From positions 62,001-126,000 of the forward strand of contig CAKZPE010000006.1 of assembly GCA_937138495.1 (NCBI GenBank): a DNA stretch of 64,000 bases. The letters run 5' to 3'. Both the position numbers and the translations under genes were made by a program. This document shows, piece after piece, positions 27,137 to 36,219 of the stretch. Below the pieces are notes generated by a model. It had not been told where the DNA came from, did not search any database, and saw only the letters and a program-made list of their open reading frames with translations. Every line of letters begins with the position of its first letter. The stretch's first letter is position 1. The DNA comes from an uncultured Oceanospirillaceae bacterium (lineage in GTDB: Bacteria > Pseudomonadota > Gammaproteobacteria > Pseudomonadales > Balneatricaceae).

Positions 27137-28057
27137 TCAGTTCTGAAACTGTCGGGCGATACGCTGCATGTCTTCCCGGAGTATATCGATAAAGGCAGCC
27201 GCCAGCTGTGAGGCCGGACGGTGGGCCGGTTGCAGGATGGATACCGACAGCGGCACCACCGGCAGGAAGGGCTTAAATACCAGTTTTGAATCCACTTCCC
27301 GGTAGTCAAAGTAGCTGCTGGCAGTCATTGGATCACAGATGGTGTAACACAGGCCTTCTTCTACCAGTGTCAGGGCGGGCTGGAAATTACGCAGTTCAAA
27401 GCGGGGGTTAAAGCCTGCTTTGGCGGCTTTGAATGCCTGCCGGGTGGCGATCATATTGGGGTGATCTTCCTGCAGTACAGCCAGAGGCTGGTCGGCCAGA
27501 TCCCGGGGCTGGATATATTCCCGGCTGGCCAGCGGGTCGTCTTTCTGCATGGCACAGACACAGGGTAGCTCGAAGGTTTCGACCGCCAGCGCCGCATTGG
27601 GAGGCGGAGTTTCTGCCAGGCCCACATCGTATTGCTGAGAGGCAATCCACTCTTCAATCACGGCAGATGCCCGCATCATCATAGATACCTTTACCTTTGG
27701 CTTATCGCGGATAAAGTCGGCAACCAGCCGCGGCATGATGAACTGTGATGAAGCCGGCATGCAGGCAATCCGTAGCCGGCCTTCTTTCAGGGAGGCGATT
27801 TCTTTCATGGTGCGGGCAGATTGCTGCAACCGTTCCAGAATGGCTTCGGTTTCTTCGAAGAAATAGACCGCCTCGGGCTGACGGATCAGCCGGCCCCGCT
27901 GACGTTCAAAAAGCTGAATACCCAGCTCTTCCTCCAGGCTGGCAATCATCGCACTGACTGCCGGCTGAGTACGGTTCAGCACCCGGGCCGCTTCGGAAAT
28001 TGAACCGGTACGCATGACTTCACGAAAGGCCTGTAGCTGGCGAATACTGAGATTCAT
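27137..28057 (-). CDS. LysR-family transcriptional regulator of the TRAP/oxidase cluster
   Basis: A 306-residue LysR-type regulator. The N-terminal winged helix (IRQLQAFREVMRTGSISEAARVL, with recognition helix TQPAVSAMIASLEEELG) covers about residues 1-60, followed by a linker helix and a periplasmic-binding-like effector domain with GRLRIACMP at about residue 92. I chose ATG 28057 (AGGTG upstream) over GTG 28066. It is divergent from the TRAP transporter genes, the usual arrangement when a LysR protein controls its neighbour, so it probably responds to the transported amino or imino acid. It resembles the LysR regulator at 53370, which heads the second TRAP/RidA module. Confidence 0.92.
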   Translation of the reverse strand: MNLSIRQLQAFREVMRTGSISEAARVLNRTQPAVSAMIASLEEELGIQLFERQRGRLIRQPEAVYFFEETEAILERLQQSARTMKEIASLKEGRLRIACMPASSQFIMPRLVADFIRDKPKVKVSMMMRASAVIEEWIASQQYDVGLAETPPPNAALAVETFELPCVCAMQKDDPLASREYIQPRDLADQPLAVLQEDHPNMIATRQAFKAAKAGFNPRFELRNFQPALTLVEEGLCYTICDPMTASSYFDYREVDSKLVFKPFLPVVPLSVSILQPAHRPASQLAAAFIDILREDMQRIARQFQN

Positions 28058-28306
28058 CACGGTCACCTGTGGTTGATGGGCTATTTGTGTGCCTGTTAAA
28101 GCACTTGAAAGTTAAGGGGTAATCGTAAAAGCATAAAAAAAATCTATAGAGTAATCAATATTATCGTTTTGATTTTATGGGTTGCTCTCGCCAGTATTTC
28201 CTCACCAATAACTATAAATCTGCTGCGTGACCGCTTCGGCGACTCAGGACTGAAAACCTGACCTGAAATATTCCCGGGAACATGCAGCGTTGTGAGGAAC
28301 CCGCCC
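28058..28306. promoter_or_regulatory. Divergent regulatory region, LysR / TRAP operon
   Basis: The 249-bp gap between the divergent LysR and dctQ genes must hold both promoters. It contains an AT-rich core (about 28125-28180) and a GAGGAA ribosome-binding site at 28293-28298. I see no single convincing LysR operator. Confidence 0.4.
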
Positions 28307-28804
28307 ATGAATCGATTCGTCAGCTTGCTTCTGACCGGGTTGATATGTCTGGTAGCCATCGGACAGTTTGTCCAGGTTATTACCCGTTACGTACTGGAAA
28401 TTCCGGTAATGGGACTCGAAGAAAGCCTGCTTTATCCTACTTTGTGGCTGTATGTACTGGGAGCGGTAAACGCCTCCCGGGAAAACACCCATATCCGCGC
28501 CAATGTGCTGGAAATATTTCTTAAGACCCCCCGCCAGTTCACCATTCTGGCCATTTTGGGTGAGGTGATCAGCCTGATCGTTGGTTGCTGGTTAACTTAC
28601 TGGGCCTGGGATTTCACCAAGTATTCCCTGCGGGTCTGGAAAGAAAGCCCAACCCTTTACATTCCTACATTTTACGTGGATATCGCCCTGCTTGCCGGTC
28701 TGGTGCTGATGATGCTCTACACAGTGATGCATCTGGTGAAACACATTCGCAGCCTGAGTGATGAAGATTCAGGCGACAGCTCTGCTCAGGAGTCTCAGTC
28801 ATGA
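28307..28804 (+). CDS. TRAP transporter small permease (DctQ type)
   Basis: A 165-residue four-helix membrane protein of the DctQ family. Helices lie at about 5-25, 45-62, 85-107 and 120-145, and the conserved GLEESLLYPTLWLYVLGA region precedes the amphipathic part. I chose ATG 28307, with GAGGAA eight bases upstream. DctQ bridges the binding protein and the large permease in sodium-driven tripartite (TRAP) uptake systems. It overlaps dctM by 4 nt (ATGA), so the two are translated together. Substrate is not readable from this subunit. Confidence 0.88.
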   Translation: MNRFVSLLLTGLICLVAIGQFVQVITRYVLEIPVMGLEESLLYPTLWLYVLGAVNASRENTHIRANVLEIFLKTPRQFTILAILGEVISLIVGCWLTYWAWDFTKYSLRVWKESPTLYIPTFYVDIALLAGLVLMMLYTVMHLVKHIRSLSDEDSGDSSAQESQS

Positions 28805-30099
28805 TTGAAGTCGCGTTAATCGCAGTAGCCTTACTGGTCATCCTGCTTACCTTAGGTGTGCCGCTGCCGTACTGTTTTGGCGGCGGTCTGATGGTGATGT
28901 ATTTCCTCGGCGACGTGGTAATGAAGGGCAACATGCTGTGGGGTTTCCAGCAACTGGGTAACCCTGTCCTGCTGGCCATTCCGCTGTTTGTGCTGGCGGG
29001 TACCATCATGAGTGTCAGCGGCATAGCTGCCAGTCTGCTGCGTTTTGTGAATATCTTCGTGGGCCATCTGCGCGGTGGTCTGGGGGTGGTTGCCACTATC
29101 AGCTGTGCCTTAATTGGCGCGATCTCCGGCTCAGGTCTGACAGGCGTGGCGGCAATTGGCCCGCTGCTGATTCCGGAAATGGAGAAGCAGGGTTATCCCC
29201 GTGAGTATGCTACGGCACTGATCGCTAATGCCTCCCTGCTGGGCCTGCTGATTCCGCCAAGTGTCACCATGATTGTGTATGGCTGGGTGACGGATACCTC
29301 GATTCTGGCCTGTTTTCTGGCAACGCTTGGGCCGGGTCTGCTGATTATGACTAACTTCTCGGTGGTAAACGTCTGGCTGGCACGTAAGTTCCCGCTGGTG
29401 CTGGAAGACCGTCCAAAGGGTAAAGCCTTTGTTGCTGAGGCGACAAACCGTGGATTTAAAGCCACACCTGCTTTACTGATGCCGGTGATCATTCTGGGCG
29501 GTATTTACGGTGGCATCATGACGCCGACCGAAGCGGCTGCGCTGGCAGTTATCTACGCCATTCCTGTGGGCTTCTGGATTTATCGCGGCCTGACCATCAA
29601 GACTTTCCTGTCGGCCTGTAAAGAAGCGTCCACGTCGGTGGGGGCCATCATGCTGATGATTCTGTTCAGTATGATTCTGTCGCAGATGTTCGTGCTCGAA
29701 AGTATTCCTCAGGCGCTGGTGGAATCTATCTTCGCGATTACGGATAACACCACCGTACTGCTGATCCTGATTAACATTCTGCTGTTCCTGGTGGGCATGG
29801 TGGTGAACGATGTCACGGCGATCATTCTGATTGCACCGCTGTTATTGCCACTGATGACCGCCATTGGCATCAGCCCGATCCAGTTCGCCGCCATCATGGG
29901 TGTAAATACTGCCATGGGTGGGGTAACACCGCCGTATGCATCGATCCTGTATCTGGGTGCCCGGGTGGGTAAGGTGAAGGTCACCAAGGTGATTCGCCCG
30001 GCGATGATCCTGATCCTGACCGGTTATCTGCCGGTGGTCTTCCTGACTTCTTTCTGGGGCGACCTGTCGCTCTTCCTGCCACGTTTCTTTGGCTATTAA
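28801..30099 (+). CDS. TRAP transporter large permease (DctM type)
   Basis: A 432-residue inner-membrane transporter with 12 or more predicted helices, the standard size for DctM. Conserved family segments include ISGSGLTGVAAIGPLLIPEM, LIPPSVTMIVYGWVTD and PTEAAALAVIYA, together with MGVNTAMGGVTPPYASIL in the C-terminal repeat. It catalyses sodium-coupled uptake with DctQ and the binding protein. The gene order Q-M-P, with the binding protein gene last (30181), differs from the P-Q-M order of the second TRAP system in this window. Confidence 0.94.
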   Translation: MIEVALIAVALLVILLTLGVPLPYCFGGGLMVMYFLGDVVMKGNMLWGFQQLGNPVLLAIPLFVLAGTIMSVSGIAASLLRFVNIFVGHLRGGLGVVATISCALIGAISGSGLTGVAAIGPLLIPEMEKQGYPREYATALIANASLLGLLIPPSVTMIVYGWVTDTSILACFLATLGPGLLIMTNFSVVNVWLARKFPLVLEDRPKGKAFVAEATNRGFKATPALLMPVIILGGIYGGIMTPTEAAALAVIYAIPVGFWIYRGLTIKTFLSACKEASTSVGAIMLMILFSMILSQMFVLESIPQALVESIFAITDNTTVLLILINILLFLVGMVVNDVTAIILIAPLLLPLMTAIGISPIQFAAIMGVNTAMGGVTPPYASILYLGARVGKVKVTKVIRPAMILILTGYLPVVFLTSFWGDLSLFLPRFFGY

Positions 30100-30180
30100 A
30101 CCGAATGATTTCCGGGCAGTGACTGCTGCCCGGTCCGTCTGTGTGTGAAACCTGTAATAAAAACAAATGAGGCTATAAAC

Positions 30181-31185
30181 ATGAAACTGAATACTCTGAC
30201 TAAATACGTCAGCGCTGCGGTGCTGGCCGGTTCTCTGGGCTTAACCGCTGTTGCCGAAGCCGCCACGCTGAAAATCAGCCACATCCGTCCACAGGGCGCG
30301 ATCATCGATAACGAGCTGAAAGACTTTGCTTCCAAAGTCGATGCTGCCACTGAAGGTGATGTAAAGGTAAAGATCTTTGCGGCCAGCGCACTGGGTGATT
30401 ACACCACGGTTCAGGAACGTATTTCTGTTGGCGCAATTGATATGGCGGTTCAGCCTGCAGCTACTGCTGCTGAGCGTAAGATGCAGATCAGTGCTTTCCC
30501 GTATGTGGCTGAAAACTGGGAACAGGCTAAAGAAATTTATGGCCCGGGTGGCGCAATTCATTCTGCCATGAAAGCGCTGTATGCCAAGCAGGATATCACC
30601 ATGCTGGCGGCGTACCCGGTGTATTTCGGCGGCGTTGCCCTGAACCGTGATGCGGTATCTCCGGGTGACCCGAGTGTTGATAAAGGTATCAAGGTGCGCG
30701 TACCGGGCATCAAGAGCTTCCAGCTGACGTCTGACGCGCTGGGTTATATCAGCTCGCCAATCCCGTTCTCTGAAGCCTTTACTGCGGTTCAGACCGGCGT
30801 TGTTGACGGTGTGGTCGGTTCCGGTGCAGAAGGTTACTACGCGTCTTTCCGTGATGTGACCAAGACTTACGTGCCAGTGAACACTCACTTTGAAGTGTGG
30901 TACATGATCATTAACTCCGAAACCCTGGCCGATATGGACGCGGAAGACCGTGACGCGCTGCAACAGCAGGCGCTGGCGTTCGAATCCAAGCGCTGGGAAA
31001 ACGCAGAAGCCGATCAGGCAGCATACGAGCAGAAGCTGGCTGATAACGGTGCAACCATTGTTGACCTGAGCAACGAAGAACTGGCGGCTGCGGCGGCGAA
31101 AGTCCGTGCCGAAGTATGGCCAAAGATTTTGGAAGACGTAGGCGCTGACTGGGGCCAGAACGTTCTGGATCAGATCGCTAAGTAA
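30181..31185 (+). CDS. TRAP transporter substrate-binding protein (DctP type)
   Basis: A 334-residue periplasmic binding protein with a Sec signal (MKLNTLTKYV to AVAEAA, cleavage about residue 25). Typical DctP features are LKISHIRPQGAIIDNEL at the start, GIKVRVPGIKSFQLTSDALG carrying the arginine that usually binds the substrate carboxylate, and FSEAFTAVQTGVVDGVVGSGAEGYYASF. The ATG at 30181 is preceded by AAATGAGG; the longer in-frame start at 30145 has no signal logic. Context (flavin dehydrogenase, RidA) suggests an amino- or imino-acid-like carboxylate as ligand; this is inference. Confidence 0.93.
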   Translation: MKLNTLTKYVSAAVLAGSLGLTAVAEAATLKISHIRPQGAIIDNELKDFASKVDAATEGDVKVKIFAASALGDYTTVQERISVGAIDMAVQPAATAAERKMQISAFPYVAENWEQAKEIYGPGGAIHSAMKALYAKQDITMLAAYPVYFGGVALNRDAVSPGDPSVDKGIKVRVPGIKSFQLTSDALGYISSPIPFSEAFTAVQTGVVDGVVGSGAEGYYASFRDVTKTYVPVNTHFEVWYMIINSETLADMDAEDRDALQQQALAFESKRWENAEADQAAYEQKLADNGATIVDLSNEELAAAAAKVRAEVWPKILEDVGADWGQNVLDQIAK

Positions 31186-31227
31186 GCCGTTTTTTACAGG
31201 CCCTGGGAGGTGTGTATACCGCCTCCC

Positions 31228-31263
31228 AACCGGCCGGGGAGGTTTTTACCCGGCCGGTTTTTT
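31228..31263 (+). terminator. Intrinsic terminator between dctP and the dehydrogenase genes
   Basis: A perfect 11-bp stem (aaccggccggg / cccggccggtt) with a 10-nt loop and a run of six T. It would separate the TRAP transcript from the dehydrogenase operon at 31370 or allow only partial read-through. Confidence 0.93.
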
Positions 31264-31369
31264 CCAGAAGGTTTTGGCCGGTAGCTGAAGGCTGATGTGT
31301 TTCAGTTATCTGCAAAGTTTTCTGTCTGCAGTTCTATAGGCGGGTGTTTGACCGCCAACAAGGAAGCCT

Positions 31370-31732
31370 ATGTTTCGTTATTTAGCCGATGACGCACCGG
31401 ATAAGAATCAACAACAGGTGTGCATCACGATCAATGACCGCAATGTCACTGTGCCTGCCAACAGCTCTGTCTGGGCGGCGATGGCGGCCAGCGGAGAGAC
31501 CACCACCCGGATTTCAGCGGTCTCACAACAACCCCGTTCTGCGTATTGTGCGATGGGTGCCTGCTTTGAATGTCTGGTGGAAATTGATGGGCTGCCGAAC
31601 CAGCAGGCCTGTATGAGCCGGGTTTGTCAGGGGATGGAAATACGCAGCCAGGTGATTACGGAAACCAGCCAGGCGGCTGTAACCGGCCAGTATTACGACG
31701 CAGGCACTGATCAGGAGGCCGGGCATGACTGA
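31370..31732 (+). CDS. [2Fe-2S]-binding subunit of a flavin amine/imino-acid dehydrogenase (HcnA-like)
   Basis: A 120-residue ferredoxin-fold protein. Cysteines at 60, 65, 68 and 81 (CAMGACFEC ... QQAC) give the C-x4-C-x2-C-x12-C pattern of the [2Fe-2S] subunit in HcnA, opine oxidase and D-hydroxyproline dehydrogenase complexes. It would pass electrons between the flavin subunits and the respiratory chain. AAGGA lies upstream of ATG 31370. It overlaps the next gene by 8 nt. The three genes 31370-34273 have the order expected of an HcnABC-type complex, but the TRAP and RidA context points to amino- or imino-acid oxidation, not cyanide production. Confidence 0.85.
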   Translation: MFRYLADDAPDKNQQQVCITINDRNVTVPANSSVWAAMAASGETTTRISAVSQQPRSAYCAMGACFECLVEIDGLPNQQACMSRVCQGMEIRSQVITETSQAAVTGQYYDAGTDQEAGHD

Positions 31733-33137
31733 CAGTTACGATATCGCCGTGATCGGTGCAGGCCCTGCGGGAATGTCGGCAGCCATTACCGCCAGCGCCG
31801 CCGGTGCCAGAGTCGTGGTACTGGATGACAAGCCCCGGGCCGGTGGTCAGATCTACCGCAATGTGACCTGCAGCCCTCTGAGCAACACTGATTTGCTAGG
31901 ACCTGATTACACCCAGGGTGCAGAACTGGTGGCACAGTTTGAGGCCTGCCGGGCGGAAAAAATTTCTGCTGCCAATGTCTGGCATGTGGGTGATAACGGC
32001 GAAATTCTGTTTTCGCAGGCAGGGGCTTCAGCCAGCCTGACCGCCCGGGAAGTCGTCGTGAGTGTTGGGGCGATGGAGCGGCCGTTTCCGATTCCCGGCT
32101 GGCACTTGCCGGGCGTAATGACCGCTGGCGGTGCGCAGGTGATGCTGAAGTCTGACGGGCTGGTACAGGACGATGCCGTATTCGCCGGCAGTGGTCCGTT
32201 GCTGTATCTGATTGTTGCGCAGTATTTACGCTTAGGCGTGAAGGTGAAAGCCCTGGTGGATACCACCCCTAAACAAAACTATCTGGCGGCGGCAAGCCTG
32301 TTACCCGGTGCACTGAGCCATATCGATGTGCTGACAAAAGGTATTGGCCTGCTGAATGAAATCCGCCGGGCCGGTGTGCCTGTGTATAAGTACGCTGAAG
32401 ATCTGAATGTGTTGGGGGAGCAGCAGGCAGAAGGGTTGCGTTTCACCTCCAAAGGTGTGGTTCACTCTCTTGAAGCGGAACACGTTTTCTTACATCAGGG
32501 GGTTATTCCCAACCTGAATATGACCCGGGCGATTGGCGCAGAGCATGCCTGGAACCGGGATCAGCTTAGCTGGCAACCGGTTATTAATGACTGGGGGCAG
32601 ACCTCCGTGGCACATATTGCCGTTGCGGGCGATGGCCGGGGAATCATCGGGGCGGATGCCGCCGCCTTATCCGGCCAACTGGTCGCCTGGCAGCAACTGG
32701 CCCGTTTAGGGCTGATATCTTTGTCGGATGCCGCGAATCACAGCCAACCGTTACTGCAGCAATTACAGCGTTATCAGGGGCTGCGCCGTTTTATCGATCG
32801 TCTGTATCAGCCGGTGGATGCCTTACGCCGGCCTGAATCTGCAGAAACCATGGTATGCCGTTGTGAAGAACAAACCCGTGGCCAGCTCAAAGCGGCCTTT
32901 GATCAGGGCGCGCGACTGCCGGATGAACTTAAAGGGCTGACCCGCTGTGGGATGGGACCCTGTCAGGGCCGTCAGTGCGGGCATACCGTCAGTGAATTGC
33001 TGGCCCAGTGGCAGGGCACTGAGGTTGAAGACGTTGGTTATTACCGGCTGCGTTCCCCCATGCGGTTAATCAATCTCACCGAGCTGGCCCGGTTCCAGCC
33101 CCATCAGCAAACCCATGGTGTGGAGGTGAAGTCATGA
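31725..33137 (+). CDS. FAD-dependent dehydrogenase subunit with BFD-like [2Fe-2S] domain (HcnB-like)
   Basis: A 470-residue flavoprotein. The N-terminal FAD motif is GAGPAG at 11-16, and GAMERPFPIPGWHLPGV is a segment typical of this subunit. A second nucleotide-binding region follows (VFAGSGPLLY, about residues 146-155). The C-terminus carries a BFD-like iron-sulfur site: C378, C380, C408 and C413 (CRCEE ... CGMGPC), with an extra C418. This matches the large subunit of HcnB / opine oxidase / D-hydroxyproline dehydrogenase. It probably takes electrons from the substrate-oxidising subunit at 33134 and relays them through the iron-sulfur centres. It overlaps both neighbours, a strong sign of a stoichiometric complex. 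Confidence 0.88.
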   Translation: MTDSYDIAVIGAGPAGMSAAITASAAGARVVVLDDKPRAGGQIYRNVTCSPLSNTDLLGPDYTQGAELVAQFEACRAEKISAANVWHVGDNGEILFSQAGASASLTAREVVVSVGAMERPFPIPGWHLPGVMTAGGAQVMLKSDGLVQDDAVFAGSGPLLYLIVAQYLRLGVKVKALVDTTPKQNYLAAASLLPGALSHIDVLTKGIGLLNEIRRAGVPVYKYAEDLNVLGEQQAEGLRFTSKGVVHSLEAEHVFLHQGVIPNLNMTRAIGAEHAWNRDQLSWQPVINDWGQTSVAHIAVAGDGRGIIGADAAALSGQLVAWQQLARLGLISLSDAANHSQPLLQQLQRYQGLRRFIDRLYQPVDALRRPESAETMVCRCEEQTRGQLKAAFDQGARLPDELKGLTRCGMGPCQGRQCGHTVSELLAQWQGTEVEDVGYYRLRSPMRLINLTELARFQPHQQTHGVEVKS

Positions 33138-34273
33138 ATGCAATTGCCGGAAACCGTAATAAAGCCAGTGTGATCATTATCGGTGGCGGTATTCAGGGCT
33201 GTTCCACCGCGTATCACCTGGCGAAACGGGGTGTGGATGTGCTGGTGCTGGAGAAAGACCGGGTCGCCCGGCATGCCTCCGGGGTGAATGCCGGTGGTGT
33301 CCGCCTGCTGGGACGGGACATTGCAGAAGTGCCTCTGAGTAAAGTGGCCATGCGACGCTGGCAAACGCTGGATGAAGAGCTTGATGGCGATACCGGATTT
33401 CGCCGCCGCAGCCTGATCAATATCGCGGCGGATGAAGCGGATATGCAGACCTTACATACCCGTCAGGCACTGATGCATCAGTGGGGATATCATCACGAAA
33501 CCATGATTGATCAGCAGGAACTGCGTGAACGCTTACCCCATGTGGCAGATTACTGTGTCGGCGGAGTCGTGTCTGAAACCGATGGCTATGCCATTCCTTA
33601 TAAGTCCACGTTTGCATTTCGTCAGGCGGCAGCGCGGGCCGGAACCGAATTTGTTGAAGGTCAGCAGGTACAGGGCGTGCGCCGGATTGGCAACAGCTGG
33701 CTGGTGGAAACCGCCAGTGGCCGGTACGAAGCTGAGTATCTGGTGAACTGTGCCGGTGCCTGGGCGGATCAGATTGCAGTGATGATGGGGGATAACTGCC
33801 CCATGACCTACAGCGCGCCCATGCTGATGATTACCACCCGCATGCCTCATTTTGCTACTCCGGTGGTGGGCGCGGTGAGCCGGCCGTTGTCTTTTAAACA
33901 GTTTGAAAATGGCACGGTACTGATCGGCGGCGGGGCCAAAGGTTTTGCTGACCGGGCCCATAACCGGACCCGGCTGGACTACGCCAAGCTGGCTGTCGGT
34001 GCCAGTAATGCGGTGGATTTCTTCCCGATTATGCGCACTGCCACCGTTAACCGGATGTGGGCCGGGCTGGAAGCCTATATGCCCGACAATCTCCCGGTTA
34101 TCAGCGCCAGTGTGAACAGTCCAAATGCTTTTCATGCTTTTGGGTTTTCCGCCCACGGTTTTCAGTTAGGGCCGGTGATCGGTGAGGTCATGGCGGATCT
34201 GGTAACCCGGGGTTGCAGCGAGTTTGATCTTAACCCTTTCAGGGTGGACCGCTTTGAGCGAAAAGTGCTGTAA
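33134..34273 (+). CDS. FAD-dependent amino/imino-acid oxidoreductase subunit (DAO family, HcnC-like)
   Basis: A 379-residue flavoenzyme of the D-amino-acid oxidase (DAO) superfamily. The FAD motif GGGIQG lies in IIIGGGIQGCSTAYHLAKRG, followed by VLVLEKDRVARHASGVNAGGVR. The C-terminal substrate-cap end reads GLEAYMPDNLPVIS and AFGFSAHGFQLGP. This should be the substrate-oxidising subunit of the three-part complex, converting a secondary or primary amine to an imine. The ATG overlaps the TGA of the preceding gene. The downstream RidA gene is consistent with imine production. The actual substrate (for example D-proline, hydroxyproline or another imino acid) cannot be read from sequence. Confidence 0.87.
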   Translation: MNAIAGNRNKASVIIIGGGIQGCSTAYHLAKRGVDVLVLEKDRVARHASGVNAGGVRLLGRDIAEVPLSKVAMRRWQTLDEELDGDTGFRRRSLINIAADEADMQTLHTRQALMHQWGYHHETMIDQQELRERLPHVADYCVGGVVSETDGYAIPYKSTFAFRQAAARAGTEFVEGQQVQGVRRIGNSWLVETASGRYEAEYLVNCAGAWADQIAVMMGDNCPMTYSAPMLMITTRMPHFATPVVGAVSRPLSFKQFENGTVLIGGGAKGFADRAHNRTRLDYAKLAVGASNAVDFFPIMRTATVNRMWAGLEAYMPDNLPVISASVNSPNAFHAFGFSAHGFQLGPVIGEVMADLVTRGCSEFDLNPFRVDRFERKVL

Positions 34274-34340
34274 GGCTAAATCTATTGATGTGTAACTGGC
34301 GAGAGTGCGGTGAGTACCCGCCTGATAACGAGGTTTTCTG

Positions 34341-34688
34341 ATGACAATTGAACGTATTGAATCCAACGACCGCATGAGCAAAGTGGTGAAACACAACGGT
34401 ACTTTGTACCTGTGTGGCCAGACCGCCAGCGCCCCGGAGTGGGATATCACTGAGCAGACACAACGTTGTCTGGACAAGGTCGATGCGCTGCTGACAGATA
34501 ATGGCAGCGACCGTAATAAGCTGCTGTCAGTGACCATCTATGTGCGTGATATGAAAGATTTTGCGGCCATGAATGCGGTATGGGACGCCTGGGTTGCTGG
34601 TTGTGAAAAACCTGCCCGTGCCTGTGTTGAAGCCCGTATGGCCCGCCCAGAACTGTTGGTGGAATTTTCGGTAATTGCTGCTCAGTAA
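34341..34688 (+). CDS. RidA-family imine/enamine deaminase
   Basis: A 115-residue RidA (YjgF/YER057c/UK114) protein. The conserved segments are [32 protein letters not shown] and the active-site arginine in [11 protein letters not shown]. RidA proteins hydrolyse reactive enamine/imine intermediates such as those released by amino-acid oxidases. It lies 67 bp after the flavin subunit gene and ends the cluster. A close paralog occurs at 54458, sharing the exact stretch [13 protein letters not shown], and that copy heads the second TRAP module. Confidence 0.92.
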   Translation: MTIERIESNDRMSKVVKHNGTLYLCGQTASAPEWDITEQTQRCLDKVDALLTDNGSDRNKLLSVTIYVRDMKDFAAMNAVWDAWVAGCEKPARACVEARMARPELLVEFSVIAAQ

Positions 34689-34812
34689 TGACCGGTTAAA
34701 CCGCCATTGCTGCGTTAAAGAGTGCCTTGCAGCCGGATAACACCTGACGATCGCTCAACAGGGTTTTTCCGGACTGGCTCCCGCAGCGGTCTATGCACAC
34801 CGCTGCTTTTTT

Positions 34813-34847
34813 GCCGCCTGAGTTCTCCGCTCAGGCGGCTTTTTTTT
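34813..34847 (+). terminator. Intrinsic terminator after ridA
   Basis: A perfect 10-bp stem (gccgcctgag / ctcaggcggc) with a 7-nt loop is followed by eight T. Its 3' end touches the stop codon of the convergent decarboxylase gene at 34846. Confidence 0.93.
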
Positions 34848-36195
34848 AGGTCAGGCGGTTCTGAATCTGATCCAGCATCAGCCAGATCCGGCTCCCCCAG
34901 GCAGCGTGCTCGGGTTTCATCAGGCAGGAACGCACGCAGGTGGTGTACTCCGAATCTACGGTTACTTCCGGAAAGGCTTTGCTGATCAGGTGTGACGGGA
35001 AGCTGAAGGTTGCCAGATACAAATGCTGCGCCTCAGCCTGTTCGAACGTCTGCTGAGAGAGACGGGAAATTTCCCGGGTAGTCGCGGCTTTCGGTGCCCA
35101 GATGACAATGTCCAGATCAGGACTCAGCGGGGTGATAAAACGGTTGTCATTCTTCAGGCGGCTGTATAGCTCCAGTGCTGCTTCACGGCAGCGGCTCAGG
35201 TCGGAGGCAAAGTCCCCCTTATGAACAAGCGGGAACATTTCAAGTGTCGCCCACAGGGCCACGGCCGCGGCACCGGCCCGGGAGCATTCCAGGCTGATTT
35301 CCCCCAGATGCAGTTCATCTGAACTGAAGTAGGTATAAGGCGAGTCATGTTTGTAGTACTGGCCAACCTGTGGATCGCGGAACAGCACACAACCGCAGCC
35401 ATAAGGCTGCAGGCCATGCTTGTGCGGATCGACCACAATGGAGTCGGCCCGGTGGATGGCATCATAGGCAGCCCGCACCGGAGCTGTCAGGTTATCTGCC
35501 AGGGTGTAATAGCCACCGTAGGCTGAGTCGATATGAATTCTGAAACCGTATTGTGCCTGCAGCGTTAATATTTCCGGTAAGGGATCAACTGAGCCGACGC
35601 CGGTGGTGCCGAGGGTGACCACCACGGTGCCGACATCCCGTTGCTGCAGTTGTTTTTCCAGGTCTGTCAGATCCATCCGGGCCTGATCATCCACGGCGAC
35701 CGGGGAAAACGGAATCTGCAGTACGCCACAAATCCGGTTGTGGGTGTAGTGTGCCTGAGACGATGCGAGTACGGTTTTACCCGGGTGGATCTGATTGGCG
35801 ACCCACAGGGCCTCCAGATTGGCCAGGGTGCCGCCACCGGTGAGGTGCCCCAGAAAGTTATTCCAGCCATACATGGTGGCAATTTTTGCCACGGCTTCTT
35901 TTTCCATTGCAGAACTGGCTTTGCCGCCGTCCAGCGCGTGGTTATTAGGGTTGATCCAGGTGGCAAGCATATAGGCCATGCGGGCCACCGGGTGAGGTGG
36001 CTTGAGCATCTGACCGGCATATTGCGGATGGGGGTAGGGATAGTTGTCCCACATTTTTTCTGCTACTTGCAGCAGAATCTGCTCCGCCCTTTGCTGATCG
36101 TATTCAGGGGTATGGGCCGGCAGATGACGGTAGCCATCCGCCAGTTTATCGACGGCTTTGTGAAGTATGCCAATGCTGGCGGTTTCAATAGTCAT
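34846..36195 (-). CDS. PLP-dependent group II amino-acid decarboxylase-like protein
   Basis: A 449-residue fold-type I PLP enzyme. The cofactor lysine is K259 in VVDPHKHGLQPYG. The PLP-stacking histidine is probably H149 in SSQAHYTHNR, and the pyridine-N aspartate D223 is in HIDSAYGG. HLTGGGTLANLEAL forms the phosphate-binding part. This is the pattern of group II decarboxylases (glutamate, tyrosine, aromatic and diaminobutyrate decarboxylases). It lies 24 bp downstream of an NSS sodium symporter gene on the same strand, so transporter and decarboxylase probably act on the same amino acid or its amine product. Substrate is unknown; an aromatic or acidic amino acid is a guess. Confidence 0.85.
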   Translation of the reverse strand: MTIETASIGILHKAVDKLADGYRHLPAHTPEYDQQRAEQILLQVAEKMWDNYPYPHPQYAGQMLKPPHPVARMAYMLATWINPNNHALDGGKASSAMEKEAVAKIATMYGWNNFLGHLTGGGTLANLEALWVANQIHPGKTVLASSQAHYTHNRICGVLQIPFSPVAVDDQARMDLTDLEKQLQQRDVGTVVVTLGTTGVGSVDPLPEILTLQAQYGFRIHIDSAYGGYYTLADNLTAPVRAAYDAIHRADSIVVDPHKHGLQPYGCGCVLFRDPQVGQYYKHDSPYTYFSSDELHLGEISLECSRAGAAAVALWATLEMFPLVHKGDFASDLSRCREAALELYSRLKNDNRFITPLSPDLDIVIWAPKAATTREISRLSQQTFEQAEAQHLYLATFSFPSHLISKAFPEVTVDSEYTTCVRSCLMKPEHAAWGSRIWLMLDQIQNRLT

Positions 36196-36219
36196 AAAGG
36201 GTATTCCAGTGAGTAGAAA

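Noticed and set aside
31370..34273. True hydrogen cyanide synthase (hcnABC)
   Set aside because: Subunit order and cysteine motifs fit, but the TRAP importer, RidA and LysR context match amino/imino-acid catabolism better; HcnABC-like homologs are mostly not cyanogenic.
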